In this document: positions 1-8,222 of the stretch, piece after piece
Layout: each line of letters begins with the position of its first letter
Position numbering within the stretch: the first letter of the stretch is position 1
Position numbers and translations under genes: made by a program
IMG/VR virus record: IMGVR_UViG_3300007028_000018
Coordinates: 1 to 33,917 of that record
From: a virus
Length of the DNA stretch: 33,917 nt
Direction: 5' to 3' (one strand)
Notes under the pieces: model-generated
What the model was told of the DNA's origin: nothing
Databases searched by the model: none
The model's input: only the letters and a program-made list of their open reading frames with translations

Positions 1-162
1 GTTCTCCACCCCCACCCACCCCATCCACCGGCAGCGAGGGTCTGCACCGACATCCAACCGGTCGGCCCCAGCTCGTCACCTGACGCCGACCGCCCAGCCC
101 GGACCCAGAGCGCTCACCGAGAGCGCGGGGTGCAACTCCCCGACCGGGCACTCACGAACCCT
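1..162. other. Left-edge stretch without an assigned gene
   Basis: No gene could be assigned here. The frame of the gene at 163 stays open back to base 1, with a possible GTG start at 130. That could mean a longer protein entering from outside the window, but open frames are common in DNA this GC-rich. A short hairpin (CGGGG 126-130 with CCCCG 138-142, 7-nt loop) lies just before the first gene. No TATA box is evident. Confidence 0.35.
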
Positions 163-495
163 ATGGCAACGAATGATATCGACCCAGCAGCGCTCGACGG
201 CTGGTCACGACCAGGCCGTCGACTCCGAGCCGAGCTGTACTGTCTCGGGAGGGCGGTGATGCCCGACGACCACACTGCCGTTCGGACCCTCGGGACGCTC
301 GCGTTCCTTGCGGTGTGGAGTCTGATGGTCCTGCTCCCGATGCTCGGACTGGCCGACCGCCCCCGCATCGAGTTGATGATAGCAGTCACGATGGTCGTGT
401 TCACCATCCTCGGCCGGATGTGGGACTTCCAAGTCCAGCGGTTCGCCGGCGGCCTCCCGCTCCCCAGCAGCAACGACGACTCGGAGGACAACTGA
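163..495 (+). CDS. Small two-helix membrane protein
   Basis: This 110-residue protein has a charged N-terminal region of about 40 residues. Two hydrophobic segments (about 43-62 and 69-85) follow, then a short acidic, polar tail, so it should be an integral membrane protein. No known family is recognised. Its stop overlaps the start of a second two-helix membrane gene (TGATG at 493-497), so the two are probably co-translated. They sit directly upstream of the terminase block, and no other lysis gene is recognisable in the window. A holin-like or membrane-remodelling role is possible but is inference only. ATG 163 is preferred to GTG 130 because the intervening residues look non-protein-like. 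A start outside the window is not excluded. Confidence 0.6.
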   Translation: MATNDIDPAALDGWSRPGRRLRAELYCLGRAVMPDDHTAVRTLGTLAFLAVWSLMVLLPMLGLADRPRIELMIAVTMVVFTILGRMWDFQVQRFAGGLPLPSSNDDSEDN

Positions 496-734
496 TGCGA
501 ACGCCCCAGCGCCCCTACCGAGCCCTGCGGGCCCTCGTCGGGACGGCAGTCATCACGACGGTCACCGCGATGTGGGCCTACGGACAGCTCTACGGCCAGC
601 CGCTGGGCACGCTCTGGGAGGTCGTCATCCTCGCAATCGTCATCGCGTCGGGCATCGCCGTGTTCGGCCGGCGGACGTTCGGCACCGCCCTCGACGAGGC
701 TGAGCAGGTGAAAGGTGGTGGCGATGACGAGTAG
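495..734 (+). CDS. Small two-helix membrane protein
   Basis: This 79-residue protein has hydrophobic segments at about 13-31 and 41-57 and an acidic, Gly-rich C terminus (ends GGGDDE). Its start overlaps the stop of the preceding membrane gene, which makes a coupled pair of tiny two-helix proteins. No family is recognised. The paired organisation resembles holin/holin-like or antiholin arrangements in other viruses, but nothing specific in the residues proves that. Transcription appears to restart after it, because an AT-rich TATA element follows within 10 bases of the stop codon. Confidence 0.6.
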   Translation: MRTPQRPYRALRALVGTAVITTVTAMWAYGQLYGQPLGTLWEVVILAIVIASGIAVFGRRTFGTALDEAEQVKGGGDDE

Positions 735-744
735 CGTCGTACTA

Positions 745-759
745 TTTAAAATATATAAT
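745..759 (+). promoter_or_regulatory. TATA box of the late (packaging/head) operon
   Basis: The AT-only run TTTAAAATATATAAT stands out sharply in a GC-rich background. It ends 32 bases before the ATG at 792. Haloarchaeal TATA boxes lie roughly 25-30 bases before the transcription start, so the transcript would begin a few bases ahead of the ATG and have almost no leader. No upstream gene overlaps this site, which fits the start of a long head and packaging transcript. Confidence 0.75.
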
Positions 760-791
760 CGGACTCGACACCACGCGACGATTTTCATACC

Positions 792-1523
792 ATGAGCACA
801 CGCCAACGACGGGTCACACTCGCGCTCAAGTGGAAACACCTGGAGAACCTCAGCGTCGAGGAGATTCAGGAGCGCTTCGAGCAGGAGGGCGTGGGCTCCT
901 ACGCCCGGTCGACAGTCCGTGACTACCTCAACGACGAGCCCGCCGAGGAGGTCCTGGAGCAAATCGAGCAAGAGCATGCCAACGTCCGCCTGCAGATCGC
1001 CGAGCGTGAGGAGCAGATGTACCAGCGGGCCCGTGGCGCCGAGGCCGACGCCGTCGAGGACGAGCCCATCGTCCGGGTCGTCCCGAAGACCGACGCCGTT
1101 GACACCGACCGCGAGGGCCCGATGCCCTGGCCCGAGTGGGAGATCGTCGACATCGACGACCCCGACTGGCCCGAGTGGGCGACCGAGCGGGACATCATCA
1201 TCCGGTTCACCGACGAGATGACCGACGTCCGCCCGGGCGAGGAGTACCCGCTGCGGGCCGTCGACGGCTCGCCGAAGTACACCAAGGAGTTCGACGGGCT
1301 GCGTCGCGACCAGGACGACCTCAAGGGCCAGGCGATGGCCCGACAGGAACAGTCCTCGCATCTGGAAGCAAAGGGGGAGGTCCTCGGCGTCTACAAGGAC
1401 CGCGTCGAACTGGAGGGGTCGCTGGAGACGGAGTCGACGGTCGCCGTCGACGACGAGACCAAAGCGGCGCTGCAGGATGCGCTGCGAGCTCGGTACGACC
1501 AGGAGGACAGCAACGATGAGTAG
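792..1523 (+). CDS. terS: Terminase small subunit (putative)
   Basis: This 243-residue protein starts with a helix-turn-helix-like region (about residues 10-50, with the sequence SVEEIQERFEQ followed by STVRDYLND). A very acidic, coiled-coil-prone middle and C terminus follow. That layout, a DNA-binding N terminus plus an oligomerisation region, is usual for small terminase subunits, which recognise viral DNA and load the large motor subunit. The call rests mainly on position: the gene directly precedes and overlaps by 8 bases an unmistakable large terminase. It is the first gene after a strong TATA box, so it probably opens the late transcript. Similar N-terminal regions occur in other DNA-binding proteins, so the family is inferred from context. 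Confidence 0.7.
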   Translation: MSTRQRRVTLALKWKHLENLSVEEIQERFEQEGVGSYARSTVRDYLNDEPAEEVLEQIEQEHANVRLQIAEREEQMYQRARGAEADAVEDEPIVRVVPKTDAVDTDREGPMPWPEWEIVDIDDPDWPEWATERDIIIRFTDEMTDVRPGEEYPLRAVDGSPKYTKEFDGLRRDQDDLKGQAMARQEQSSHLEAKGEVLGVYKDRVELEGSLETESTVAVDDETKAALQDALRARYDQEDSNDE

Positions 1524-3123
1524 CACCACGGACCTGCACGACCTCGACCCAGAGCGCCAAGCCGAGCAGATCTGGCGCGAGTTCGAAGACCCCGCCGTCC
1601 AGCGCGAGGTCCTCAACCCCTTCGACGGCTGTCCATGGGACGTCTACTTCAACCGGCTGACCGAGGGGTACATGGCCGCCGAACGGGACGGTCACGTCCC
1701 TATCGGTGACGTCCACGTCCACTGGGCCAAGCAGTTCGCCAGCGACAACAACATCGGGATGCTGGCCCACCGTGACTCACTGAAGACGACGGCGTCGCTG
1801 GGCTACATCATCGCCTGCTTGGAGTACCAGCCCGGCTTCCTGGCTCACTGGATCACCAACACCCAGGGGCAGGCACACAAGAAGGCCGACACCGAGTTCT
1901 GGAAGATCGTCGAGCGGAACCCGTGGCTGGTCAACCTCAACAAGCCACCCGAGCAGGACACCAAGGAGGTGAAGATCTGGCCCAACGGCTCCGGGCTGTT
2001 CGCCGGCTGGCTGTTCGGCGCCATCGAGGGTGACCGCTCGCATCAGCTGGTCCTCGACGACGTCATCAAAGAGCGTGGCGACGGCGACACTGAGGAGATC
2101 CTCCAGTGGATCGAGGGCGTCACCGTACCGATGGTCAAGGACTCCGGGACGACCGCGGTCATCGGGACCCGGAAGCGCCCAGACGATATCTACTCGCACC
2201 TGATCGACCGCGACGCCTACGACTTCACCGAGTACCCCGCGGTCCTCGAAGAGTGGGACCGTGAGTTCCGCGAAGACGACACGTGGCGGGCCCGCCGGCC
2301 GCCCGAGGATCTCTACACCGAGGTCGATGGGCGACCGCTCGTCGACGACGAGGTCCACGTCCTGTGGCCGGAGGCTCGGGGCCCCGGGTACCTGGCCGAT
2401 AAGTACGACCAGATGAGTCCTCACCTGTTCTGGCGTGAGTTCTGCATGGTCATCCGCGGGGCGTCGGGCAACCTCATCGACCAAGGGGATGTCAACCAGC
2501 TCGTCGACGACGGCGGGTGTTCCATCCGCGGGCAAGAGCCGCCCCACCAGCTGTCCCCCGGCGCCGGCGAGGCGACCATCGTGGCCCACGACCCCGCGCA
2601 GTCCCCAACTGGGGACAACGCGGCCTTCGTCGCGTTCCGCGTCGGTCGCGATGGACGTCGTCGCCTCCTGGATGCCAAAGCCGAGGCGGGGATGCAACCG
2701 TCGACGGTCAAGGCGACGCTGGCCGACCTGGACGACCGCTACGACCCGGCTGTTGTGGTGATCGAGTCCAACGGGATGCAGCAGTACGTCGCCAACGACG
2801 CCTTGGAGTTCAGCGCGTCGCTGCGGGCGAAGGTGACGGGCATCCCGACGACCGGCAAGAAACACAGCTGGGAGAACGGCATCCCCCGACTCCGTCGGCT
2901 CGTCGAGAACGGCGGCATCCAGTTCTACCGCGGGCACGGGCCCACGGAGGACTTCGTCCAGGCGGCGATGTCCCTGAAGCTGTCCGACGGCAAGCTCAAG
3001 GGCCACACCCCAGACCTCATCGCGGCGTGGTACATGGCCGAGCAGGGCATCCGCCGGCTGGAGGGCATCGGCGCCCTCGACGATGACGACGGTCGCGACG
3101 CGGGAGGCATCTCTTACCTATGA
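1516..3123 (+). CDS. terL: Terminase large subunit (DNA-packaging ATPase/nuclease)
   Basis: This 535-residue protein is a standard-length packaging motor. It translocates DNA into the prohead with ATP and cuts the concatemer. The N-terminal ATPase shows a variant Walker A, HRDSLKTT (residues 85-92, Lys90), and a Walker B, LVLDDV (Asp181/Asp182). The C-terminal RNase H-like nuclease shows its three acidic residues in HDPA (Asp359), VIESNG (Glu417) and TPDLIAAW (Asp500). ATG 1516 overlaps the previous gene by 8 bases. An upstream in-frame start at 1477 would only extend the overlap. The stop overlaps the next start (ATGA), so the genes are coupled. The Walker A lacks the usual Gly-rich loop, as in many terminases of this group. 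Confidence 0.93.
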   Translation: MSSTTDLHDLDPERQAEQIWREFEDPAVQREVLNPFDGCPWDVYFNRLTEGYMAAERDGHVPIGDVHVHWAKQFASDNNIGMLAHRDSLKTTASLGYIIACLEYQPGFLAHWITNTQGQAHKKADTEFWKIVERNPWLVNLNKPPEQDTKEVKIWPNGSGLFAGWLFGAIEGDRSHQLVLDDVIKERGDGDTEEILQWIEGVTVPMVKDSGTTAVIGTRKRPDDIYSHLIDRDAYDFTEYPAVLEEWDREFREDDTWRARRPPEDLYTEVDGRPLVDDEVHVLWPEARGPGYLADKYDQMSPHLFWREFCMVIRGASGNLIDQGDVNQLVDDGGCSIRGQEPPHQLSPGAGEATIVAHDPAQSPTGDNAAFVAFRVGRDGRRRLLDAKAEAGMQPSTVKATLADLDDRYDPAVVVIESNGMQQYVANDALEFSASLRAKVTGIPTTGKKHSWENGIPRLRRLVENGGIQFYRGHGPTEDFVQAAMSLKLSDGKLKGHTPDLIAAWYMAEQGIRRLEGIGALDDDDGRDAGGISYL

Positions 3124-3359
3124 CACGATATCCCGACGACCTGCCAGACGCGGAGAAAGCACAGTGTCTTGTCGACGAGCTGGTGTTCGGGACGTCCTTC
3201 GTCGAACTGACGGACGACGGGCCGCGCCGTGTCGACCCGGCAGAGATGATCAGCACGGCCGAGGACGACGGCGAAGTGGCCCACACCCGCCGAAAATACC
3301 AAGACGAAAGCCGCTACGATCCAGCCGAGGGCGAAGTTCGCATCAGGAGGATATCATGA
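3120..3359 (+). CDS. Small protein between terminase and portal
   Basis: This is a 79-residue hydrophilic protein with no recognised domain. It is linked by ATGA overlaps both to the terminase stop (3120-3123) and to the portal start (3356-3359), so it is almost certainly translated as part of the packaging operon. It has a short conserved-looking middle (ELVFGTSFVELTDDGP) and a very basic/acidic C-terminal third (RRKYQDES and onward). A packaging or portal accessory role is suggested by position only. Confidence 0.7.
   Translation: MTRYPDDLPDAEKAQCLVDELVFGTSFVELTDDGPRRVDPAEMISTAEDDGEVAHTRRKYQDESRYDPAEGEVRIRRIS
3345..3350 (+). promoter_or_regulatory. Strong Shine-Dalgarno site for the portal gene
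   Basis: AGGAGG lies 5 bases before the ATG at 3356, inside the end of the preceding gene. It supports 3356 as the portal start, rather than the much longer frame that is open upstream to 3083. Strong Shine-Dalgarno sites are uncommon in this window, so it probably marks a highly translated internal gene. Confidence 0.75.
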
Positions 3360-5299
3360 GTGGCGACGACGCCACGAAGGTCCACGTCGAAGGCATCGGC
3401 GGCGGGGCACTCTCGAAGGCCCAGCAGTCCCAACAGCTCTCCGACCGCCGTATCCACTCGGTCGGCCACGGTGTCAAGCCGCCGTACCATCCCGACCGGC
3501 TGGCGAGCTTCTTGGAGCTCAACGAGACCCACGCCACGGCTGTCCGAAAGAAGTCCCGCTACGAGGTGGGCTTCGGGTTCGACCTCGTTGCTCACGACGA
3601 CGTCGACGAGCCCGACGAAGCTGACGACCAGGAGCGCGCGGTCGCACGGAACTTCTGGCGCGGCGCCGAGTCCCGCTGGGAGACTGGGCCCCACAACAGC
3701 GCCGAGCCGACCACGCCCGAGGAGGTCAAAGAACTCGCCCGACAGGATTACCACTCCGTCGGGTGGTGCGCGCTCGAAGTGCTTGTCGACATGGAGGGCC
3801 GCCCGGTCGGACTGGCCCACGTCCCCGCGAACACCATCCGGGTCCGGAAGCCACAGTCCCGATTCGACAAACCCCGCCACCCCGAGGAGGGGACGTTCGT
3901 CGGCGGCGACGAAGCCCAGTACGCTTCCCGGGGCTACGTCCAGGTGCGGGACGGTCAGCGTCGCTACTTCGGCGAGGCCGGCGATCGCCACCGCGGGCAG
4001 GAGGCCCTCATCAACGGCGGCGAGGACGACCCCCGCGTCACCTACCAGAACAACGAGGACAACGACCGCGAGCCCATCTTCGTCGACAAGGAGACCGGCG
4101 ACGTCGCCATCGGGTCCGCTGACCCGCTCGACAACGGCGCCGCGAACGAGCTCATCTTCGTTCGCAACCCCAGCCCGCTGGAGCAGGACTACGGTGTCCC
4201 GGACTGGGTCAGCGCCATCCGGACCATCGGCGCCGACGAGGCCGCGAAGGACTACAACCGCGAGTTCTTCGACAACGACACCATCCCGCGGTTCGTCATC
4301 AAGGTGACCGGCGGGGAGCTCTCCGAGGAGTCCCGGAACGACCTGCGACAGATGCTCCACGGCCTTCGCGAGGAGAGCCACCGGGCAGTCATCTTGGAGG
4401 TCGAGAAGTTCCAGCAGGGTCTGGACGACGACGTCGAGATCGAGCTGGAGCCGCTGGGCCAGGGCATCAGCGAGGAGATGGACTTCCGGCTCTTCCGTGA
4501 GAAGAACGAACACGAGATTGCGAAGGTCCACGAGGTGCCGCCCATCCTCATCGGCGTGACCGAGTCGTCGAACCGCTCGAACTCGCAGGCCCAGGTTGCT
4601 GACTTCGCGAACAACGTCGTGGCACCAGAGCAACACAAGTTCAGCGAGCGACTGTACCGGCTCATCCACCAGACGTACCTCGGCGTCACCGACTGGACCA
4701 TCGAGTACGAGCTGCGTGGCGCCGACCAGCCCAAGGAGGACGCCGACGTTGCCCGTCGCAAGATCCAGGCGGTCCGTGGCGCCGTCCCCATCGACCGCGG
4801 CCTGGAGATGATCGGTGAGGAGCCCCTGCCCGACGACCACCCCGTCGACGGCCAGACGCTCATCGCGAACGTCGGGAGCGATGGGTCGGACCAGCCCGCG
4901 CCCGATGGCCTCCAACGGACACGGTCGAAGGCAGCCCCACCCGAGGCCAACAAGCTCTACGAGCGGGACTGGGACGACGTCAAGGCCGACCTCACGAAAG
5001 ACCCCATCGAGCAGACGCAGTTCAACAGCTCGAATCTCGACGAGGGGCTGTTCGATTTCGGCGAGAATGAGCTCTTCCTCTCGTTCAAACGCGAGGAGGG
5101 GAGCAACAGCCTCTACGCCTACGTCGACGTCCCGACGGCGGAGTGGTCCGGGCTCGTGAACGCGAGCAGTGCCGGGTCGTACCACTACGACAACATACGG
5201 CTGGACTACCCGTACGTGGAGATCACGAACTTCCACGACCGGCTGCCGGAGGGTCCGTCGCCGGACTCCGAGGACGTCCCCGAGGGCCTGCCGCAGTAG
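3356..5299 (+). CDS. Portal protein (PBSX/XkdE-like) with C-terminal KTSC-like domain
   Basis: This 647-residue protein should form the dodecameric portal ring through which DNA enters and leaves the head. Residues about 30-520 match the PBSX-type portal pattern, including the segment EVPPILIGVTESSNRSNSQA followed by APEQHKFSERLYRLI, typical of the portal stem/clip. An acidic linker follows. Residues about 556-625 look like a KTSC domain: SSNLDEGLFDF, LFLSFKRE, YAYVDVPTAEW and AGSYHYDNIR occur in the family's usual order. KTSC domains are small, of unclear function, and are often found in viral or nucleic-acid-associated proteins. The fusion makes this portal longer than usual. The start is fixed by AGGAGG at 3345 and an ATGA overlap with the previous gene. 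Confidence 0.88.
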   Translation: MSGDDATKVHVEGIGGGALSKAQQSQQLSDRRIHSVGHGVKPPYHPDRLASFLELNETHATAVRKKSRYEVGFGFDLVAHDDVDEPDEADDQERAVARNFWRGAESRWETGPHNSAEPTTPEEVKELARQDYHSVGWCALEVLVDMEGRPVGLAHVPANTIRVRKPQSRFDKPRHPEEGTFVGGDEAQYASRGYVQVRDGQRRYFGEAGDRHRGQEALINGGEDDPRVTYQNNEDNDREPIFVDKETGDVAIGSADPLDNGAANELIFVRNPSPLEQDYGVPDWVSAIRTIGADEAAKDYNREFFDNDTIPRFVIKVTGGELSEESRNDLRQMLHGLREESHRAVILEVEKFQQGLDDDVEIELEPLGQGISEEMDFRLFREKNEHEIAKVHEVPPILIGVTESSNRSNSQAQVADFANNVVAPEQHKFSERLYRLIHQTYLGVTDWTIEYELRGADQPKEDADVARRKIQAVRGAVPIDRGLEMIGEEPLPDDHPVDGQTLIANVGSDGSDQPAPDGLQRTRSKAAPPEANKLYERDWDDVKADLTKDPIEQTQFNSSNLDEGLFDFGENELFLSFKREEGSNSLYAYVDVPTAEWSGLVNASSAGSYHYDNIRLDYPYVEITNFHDRLPEGPSPDSEDVPEGLPQ

Positions 5300-5353
5300 C
5301 CAACTGACCGATGACCGCCATAGGCGCGAGGCCCAATTTTCCAGACTACACTC

Positions 5354-5698
5354 ATGCCACGCAAACTCGACTCGCGACAAGACGAACTGGTCGCAACGGG
5401 CGAAGCAATCGACACTGCCGACGCCGTCATCGCACGGGCGGAGGTGCCGGGCGACCGACTGGTGAGTCTCAACATCGAGGCCACGGCCGATGCCTCGTAC
5501 GCGGTCGACGTCGCGGCGGTCGAGGACCCTGACGCTGCGGACTGGTTTGAGGGCGAGGTCACGTACGACCAAGCCGACGAGGCCGACCCGCAGGACATCC
5601 GCGACACGTTCATCCTGGGCGACCGCTGGATACGCGTCCGGGTGACCACTGGGGCAGCCGGTGGCGAGACTGCTGACGTAACACTCCAGGGGGCCTGA
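5354..5698 (+). CDS. Cassette protein 1, copy A (possible virion surface protein)
   Basis: This is a 114-residue protein of unknown family. After a polar N-terminal stretch it is predicted by eye to be beta-rich, with alternating segments VPGDRLVSLNIEA, SYAVDVAA, FEGEVTYDQ, ILGDRWIRVRV and TADVTLQGA, consistent with a small beta-sandwich. The protein at 11905 is a close paralogue, with about 63 of the last 85 residues identical. It sits between portal and capsid genes and is not overlapped by the portal gene. A TTTTC tract precedes the ATG. A structural role such as decoration or fibre attachment is inferred only from position and duplication. Confidence 0.75.
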   Translation: MPRKLDSRQDELVATGEAIDTADAVIARAEVPGDRLVSLNIEATADASYAVDVAAVEDPDAADWFEGEVTYDQADEADPQDIRDTFILGDRWIRVRVTTGAAGGETADVTLQGA

Positions 5699-5701
5699 CC
5701 G

Positions 5702-6244
5702 ATGGGCATCCTACGACGCCTTCGACAATGGAGGGAGAAACCGGACGGAACGCTGGAAGGGCCAGCGATAGATACAGGCAGTATAACGGACAGTACCGAT
5801 GGCCAACCCTGGGAGACGCTGCGCGAAATCGGTTTTGAAAAGGGCGGTGTGCTAACCGTCGCTGCGTTCGGACCCGCTGCCACTCGAAGTAGCTCGACGA
5901 CCAGTGAATCATACGTCTCGTTCGTCGACCTCACGTCCACGTTTTTAACATGGGTGGATTTCGGGCCAGCGGATAAAATCCGGGTTAAACTAACGGGCAA
6001 ATTCGACGGCGTCACTGGCGGGCAGACAGCATCTGCCCGGATATACAACTTCGTCGACTCCGAGAGCGTCACTGGCACTGAGATAAGTGCAACATCCAAT
6101 GGCGCGTTTGACACTGGATGGGTCGACTACACGCCATCAACGACGACCTCAGCAATCGAGCTGATCGTCCAGGGGAAAACGTCCAACTCAGCGGAGGGTA
6201 TCGTTGTTGACAGACCCAACATTTTGCTTGGGGTTGAGGTATGA
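5702..6244 (+). CDS. Cassette protein 2, copy A (possible virion surface protein)
   Basis: This 180-residue protein begins with a basic amphipathic helix (MGILRRLRQWRE), then an extended linker. Residues about 60-180 form a beta-rich domain (strands around FLTWVDFG, KIRVKLTGKF, ASARIYNF, AIELIVQG and ILLGVEV) that resembles a jelly-roll or carbohydrate-binding fold. No family is recognised. Its paralogue at 12244 has exactly the same length and begins with the same 12 residues. The basic helix could anchor the protein to the capsid or tail while the beta domain faces outward; that is inference. Base composition is lower in GC than the neighbouring head genes. Confidence 0.75.
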   Translation: MGILRRLRQWREKPDGTLEGPAIDTGSITDSTDGQPWETLREIGFEKGGVLTVAAFGPAATRSSSTTSESYVSFVDLTSTFLTWVDFGPADKIRVKLTGKFDGVTGGQTASARIYNFVDSESVTGTEISATSNGAFDTGWVDYTPSTTTSAIELIVQGKTSNSAEGIVVDRPNILLGVEV

Positions 6245-6381
6245 CGTTACTTCGGCTCTGACTGATACGCGCGTTCTATCGTACGCCTGATTCAAACTTC
6301 TCATCTCGGAATTAACCACCGATGACCGTGGGAGCCCCGACTCCCCGCGCGAGGTTCGACCGGGATTGCAGGATTCTCGAC

Positions 6382-6504
6382 ATGACTAACAAGAGCAAAG
6401 AGCGCGGCGAGAAGCGCGGCGTCCTCTCGACCGGCCGGGCCAAGGAACTCGACACAGAGGACGCCGACGCGACCGCCGACGACGAGGAGGACGCCGATGG
6501 GTGA
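6382..6504 (+). CDS. Small acidic protein upstream of the head genes
   Basis: This 40-residue protein has a basic N-terminal third (MTNKSKERGEKRG) and an acidic C terminus (TADDEEDADG). It overlaps the next gene by 8 bases, which supports translation. An earlier in-frame ATG at 6322 would give 60 residues; 6382 is preferred because the extra residues look like read-through of the intergenic region, but this is undecided. No function is apparent. Similar tiny charged proteins are common between viral structural genes. Confidence 0.5.
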   Translation: MTNKSKERGEKRGVLSTGRAKELDTEDADATADDEEDADG

Positions 6505-6748
6505 TGTTCTGGTCACCCTACGCTTCGGCGACCAACTCCTGGACGTAGAGTGCGACGAGGCAACCATCCCCACCGAGCCGGACAACGACCACGACATCCC
6601 GATGGGCTACGTGCGCATCGAGACCTCGGTGGGGTACGACCCTCACCGGGAACACGACCTGCCTATGATTGGTGAGGGCAACACGGCACTGGTGAGCGAC
6701 GAGCACGTCGCGATGATTCAGTGGGGGGCTGACCCATGCCGCCCGTAA
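6497..6748 (+). CDS. Small unknown protein in the head cluster
   Basis: This is an 83-residue protein with a beta-rich N-terminal half (DVLVTLRFGDQLLDVEC) and several Asp/His clusters (DNDHDIP, YDPHREHDLP). No domain is recognised. It overlaps the preceding small gene by 8 bases and the protease gene by 13 bases, so it belongs to the same transcript and may be translationally coupled to head morphogenesis. The overlaps make it very likely to be a real gene. Confidence 0.65.
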   Translation: MGDVLVTLRFGDQLLDVECDEATIPTEPDNDHDIPMGYVRIETSVGYDPHREHDLPMIGEGNTALVSDEHVAMIQWGADPCRP

Positions 6749-8220
6749 CCAAGGCCGGCGGGGACGCCTTCCGCAAAGAGGTAGCGTTCACCGAGAAGGA
6801 CGACGCCGAGCAGCGGGCCACCGGCATCGTGATGGTGCCGGACAAGGTCGACCTCCAAGGCGACTTCGCTCGCGAGGACACCATCCGACAGTTCGCCGAG
6901 CAGTTCGGCAACTTCGTCGACGCCGGCGAAGGCGACGGCGGCATCATGCACGCCGCCTGGCCGTCGGAGTGGATGTCCCTTGAGCGCAACGAGGTCCTCG
7001 ATGAGGCCGAAGACATCGGCGGGACGACCGCCCCCGAAGGCGCGTGGATCCAAGAGTGGCAGTTCAACGATGCCGACCTCTGGAGCCTCGTCACCGACGG
7101 CGTCCTGGAGGGCTACTCCATCGGGGCCATCAACGTCGACTGGAACGGGCCCTACGACCTCCAGGAGGACGATGCCGTCGACGACGTCGACACGCCAGCC
7201 CAGGTTCCCGACGACGCCATGGCCTGGGAGCTCATCGACGGCCTCATCCGCGAGGTGTCTGCGGTGGACATCCCCGCGGTGCCCGACGCTGAGATTCTCG
7301 ACACGAAGGCGGACGCCCAGAAGCGACTGGCCGACCACCTCGGCGACAAGGACGGCTTCGTCTCGGAGATGATGGAGCGCGGCCACTCCGAGGAAGATGC
7401 CGAGCGGGCTTGGGACGTTCTCAACCGGGCCATCGAGGTCGACGGCGCCGGCGACCCCGGCAAGGAGTCGATGCTCGAACGAATGGGGAAAGCAGCCCTA
7501 TCGGTCCTTTCCGGCCGAGACCCCGGCAAGGACACGGCCAGTGACCCCGCCCACGAGAAGGGCGGGCGAACGCTCTCGAAGCAGAACCGAGAGTCGGCGA
7601 TGGCCGCCGTCGACGCGAACCTCGACATGCTCGAAGACTCGGGCATGGACCACGACATGACGCGGTTCACCGACCGCGACGATGTCGACTTCGACCTCTC
7701 CGAGCACGACGCTCGCGAGTGGGCCGACGGCGCCGGCGACCCCGAGGATGAGGACGGCGATGACGATGAGGACGACAAACACGCCTCCGGCGGCGACACG
7801 CCGGACGATTCTACAGACATGGGCGACACCAACGACGACGGCGGGGACGCGGACAAGTCCCTCGCCGAACAGAACGCAGAACAGATCAACGAACTCACCG
7901 ACGCTGTCAAGGGCCTCACTGAGGCCGTCGACAGCGACGATGACCCCGAAGGCGACAAGACCGCCGAGGTCGAGTTGCCCAGCGGCGACGTCGTCGAGGT
8001 CTCCAAGAGCGAGACCGAAGAGTGGTTCGAGACCGAAGACGGCGGGACGGCGAAGGATGCCGACGAGGCCGCGGCGACGAAGGCCGATGTCGAAGCCCTC
8101 CACCGCCGACTCGACGCCATCACGCGCGAGGGCGGCACCCAGCAGCTCGACGGCGGGAACGGCTCGGAGGCCGATAGCGGCCTAGATGAACTGGGCAAGA
8201 TGCTCGCGGGAGGGAACTGA
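6736..8220 (+). CDS. XkdF-like prohead protease with acidic scaffold-like C terminus
   Basis: This is a 494-residue protein. The N-terminal domain (about 10-190) resembles XkdF, the putative S78-type phage serine protease: a segment ATGIVMVPDKVDLQGD is followed by His72 in GIMHAAW and Ser128 in EGYSIGA, the likely catalytic pair. The C-terminal half (about 300-494) is extremely acidic and coiled-coil-prone (for example EQNAEQINELTDAVKGLTEA), as expected of a scaffold. It lies 2 bases before the major capsid gene. In this family the protease/scaffold directs prohead assembly and is then removed. The catalytic assignment is by motif only. An in-frame ATG at 7819 could give a separate scaffold, but it has no visible ribosome binding site. 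Confidence 0.8.
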   Translation: MPPVTKAGGDAFRKEVAFTEKDDAEQRATGIVMVPDKVDLQGDFAREDTIRQFAEQFGNFVDAGEGDGGIMHAAWPSEWMSLERNEVLDEAEDIGGTTAPEGAWIQEWQFNDADLWSLVTDGVLEGYSIGAINVDWNGPYDLQEDDAVDDVDTPAQVPDDAMAWELIDGLIREVSAVDIPAVPDAEILDTKADAQKRLADHLGDKDGFVSEMMERGHSEEDAERAWDVLNRAIEVDGAGDPGKESMLERMGKAALSVLSGRDPGKDTASDPAHEKGGRTLSKQNRESAMAAVDANLDMLEDSGMDHDMTRFTDRDDVDFDLSEHDAREWADGAGDPEDEDGDDDEDDKHASGGDTPDDSTDMGDTNDDGGDADKSLAEQNAEQINELTDAVKGLTEAVDSDDDPEGDKTAEVELPSGDVVEVSKSETEEWFETEDGGTAKDADEAAATKADVEALHRRLDAITREGGTQQLDGGNGSEADSGLDELGKMLAGGN

Positions 8221-8222
8221 AC

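Larger units (their letters stand above)
5354..6244 (+). repeat. Two-gene cassette, copy A (paralogue of 11905-12786)
   Basis: Two adjacent genes here (114 and 180 codons) are repeated as a pair at 11905-12786 in the same order with the same 3-base intergenic gap. The bases across the junction, CAGGGGGCCTGACCGATGGG, are identical in both copies. The proteins are roughly 70-75% identical by eye. Copy A is visibly lower in GC than copy B, so the copies have diverged or have different histories. Confidence 0.9.

Noticed and set aside
114-1616. Long minus-strand open frame opposite the terminase region
   Set aside because: It mirrors the plus-strand genes, as is usual in GC-rich coding DNA; composition (Leu/Val/Arg-rich, few Lys/Glu helices) is not protein-like and it would overlap several well-supported genes.
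3083-3355. N-terminal extension of the portal to 3083
   Set aside because: It would overlap the end of the terminase and the small gene at 3120 in another frame; AGGAGG at 3345 and the ATGA overlap support 3356.
3314-5572. Long minus-strand open frame opposite the portal gene
   Set aside because: It is antisense to a clear portal gene with family motifs and a strong ribosome binding site; the translated sequence has a repetitive Leu/Val/Asp mirror composition.
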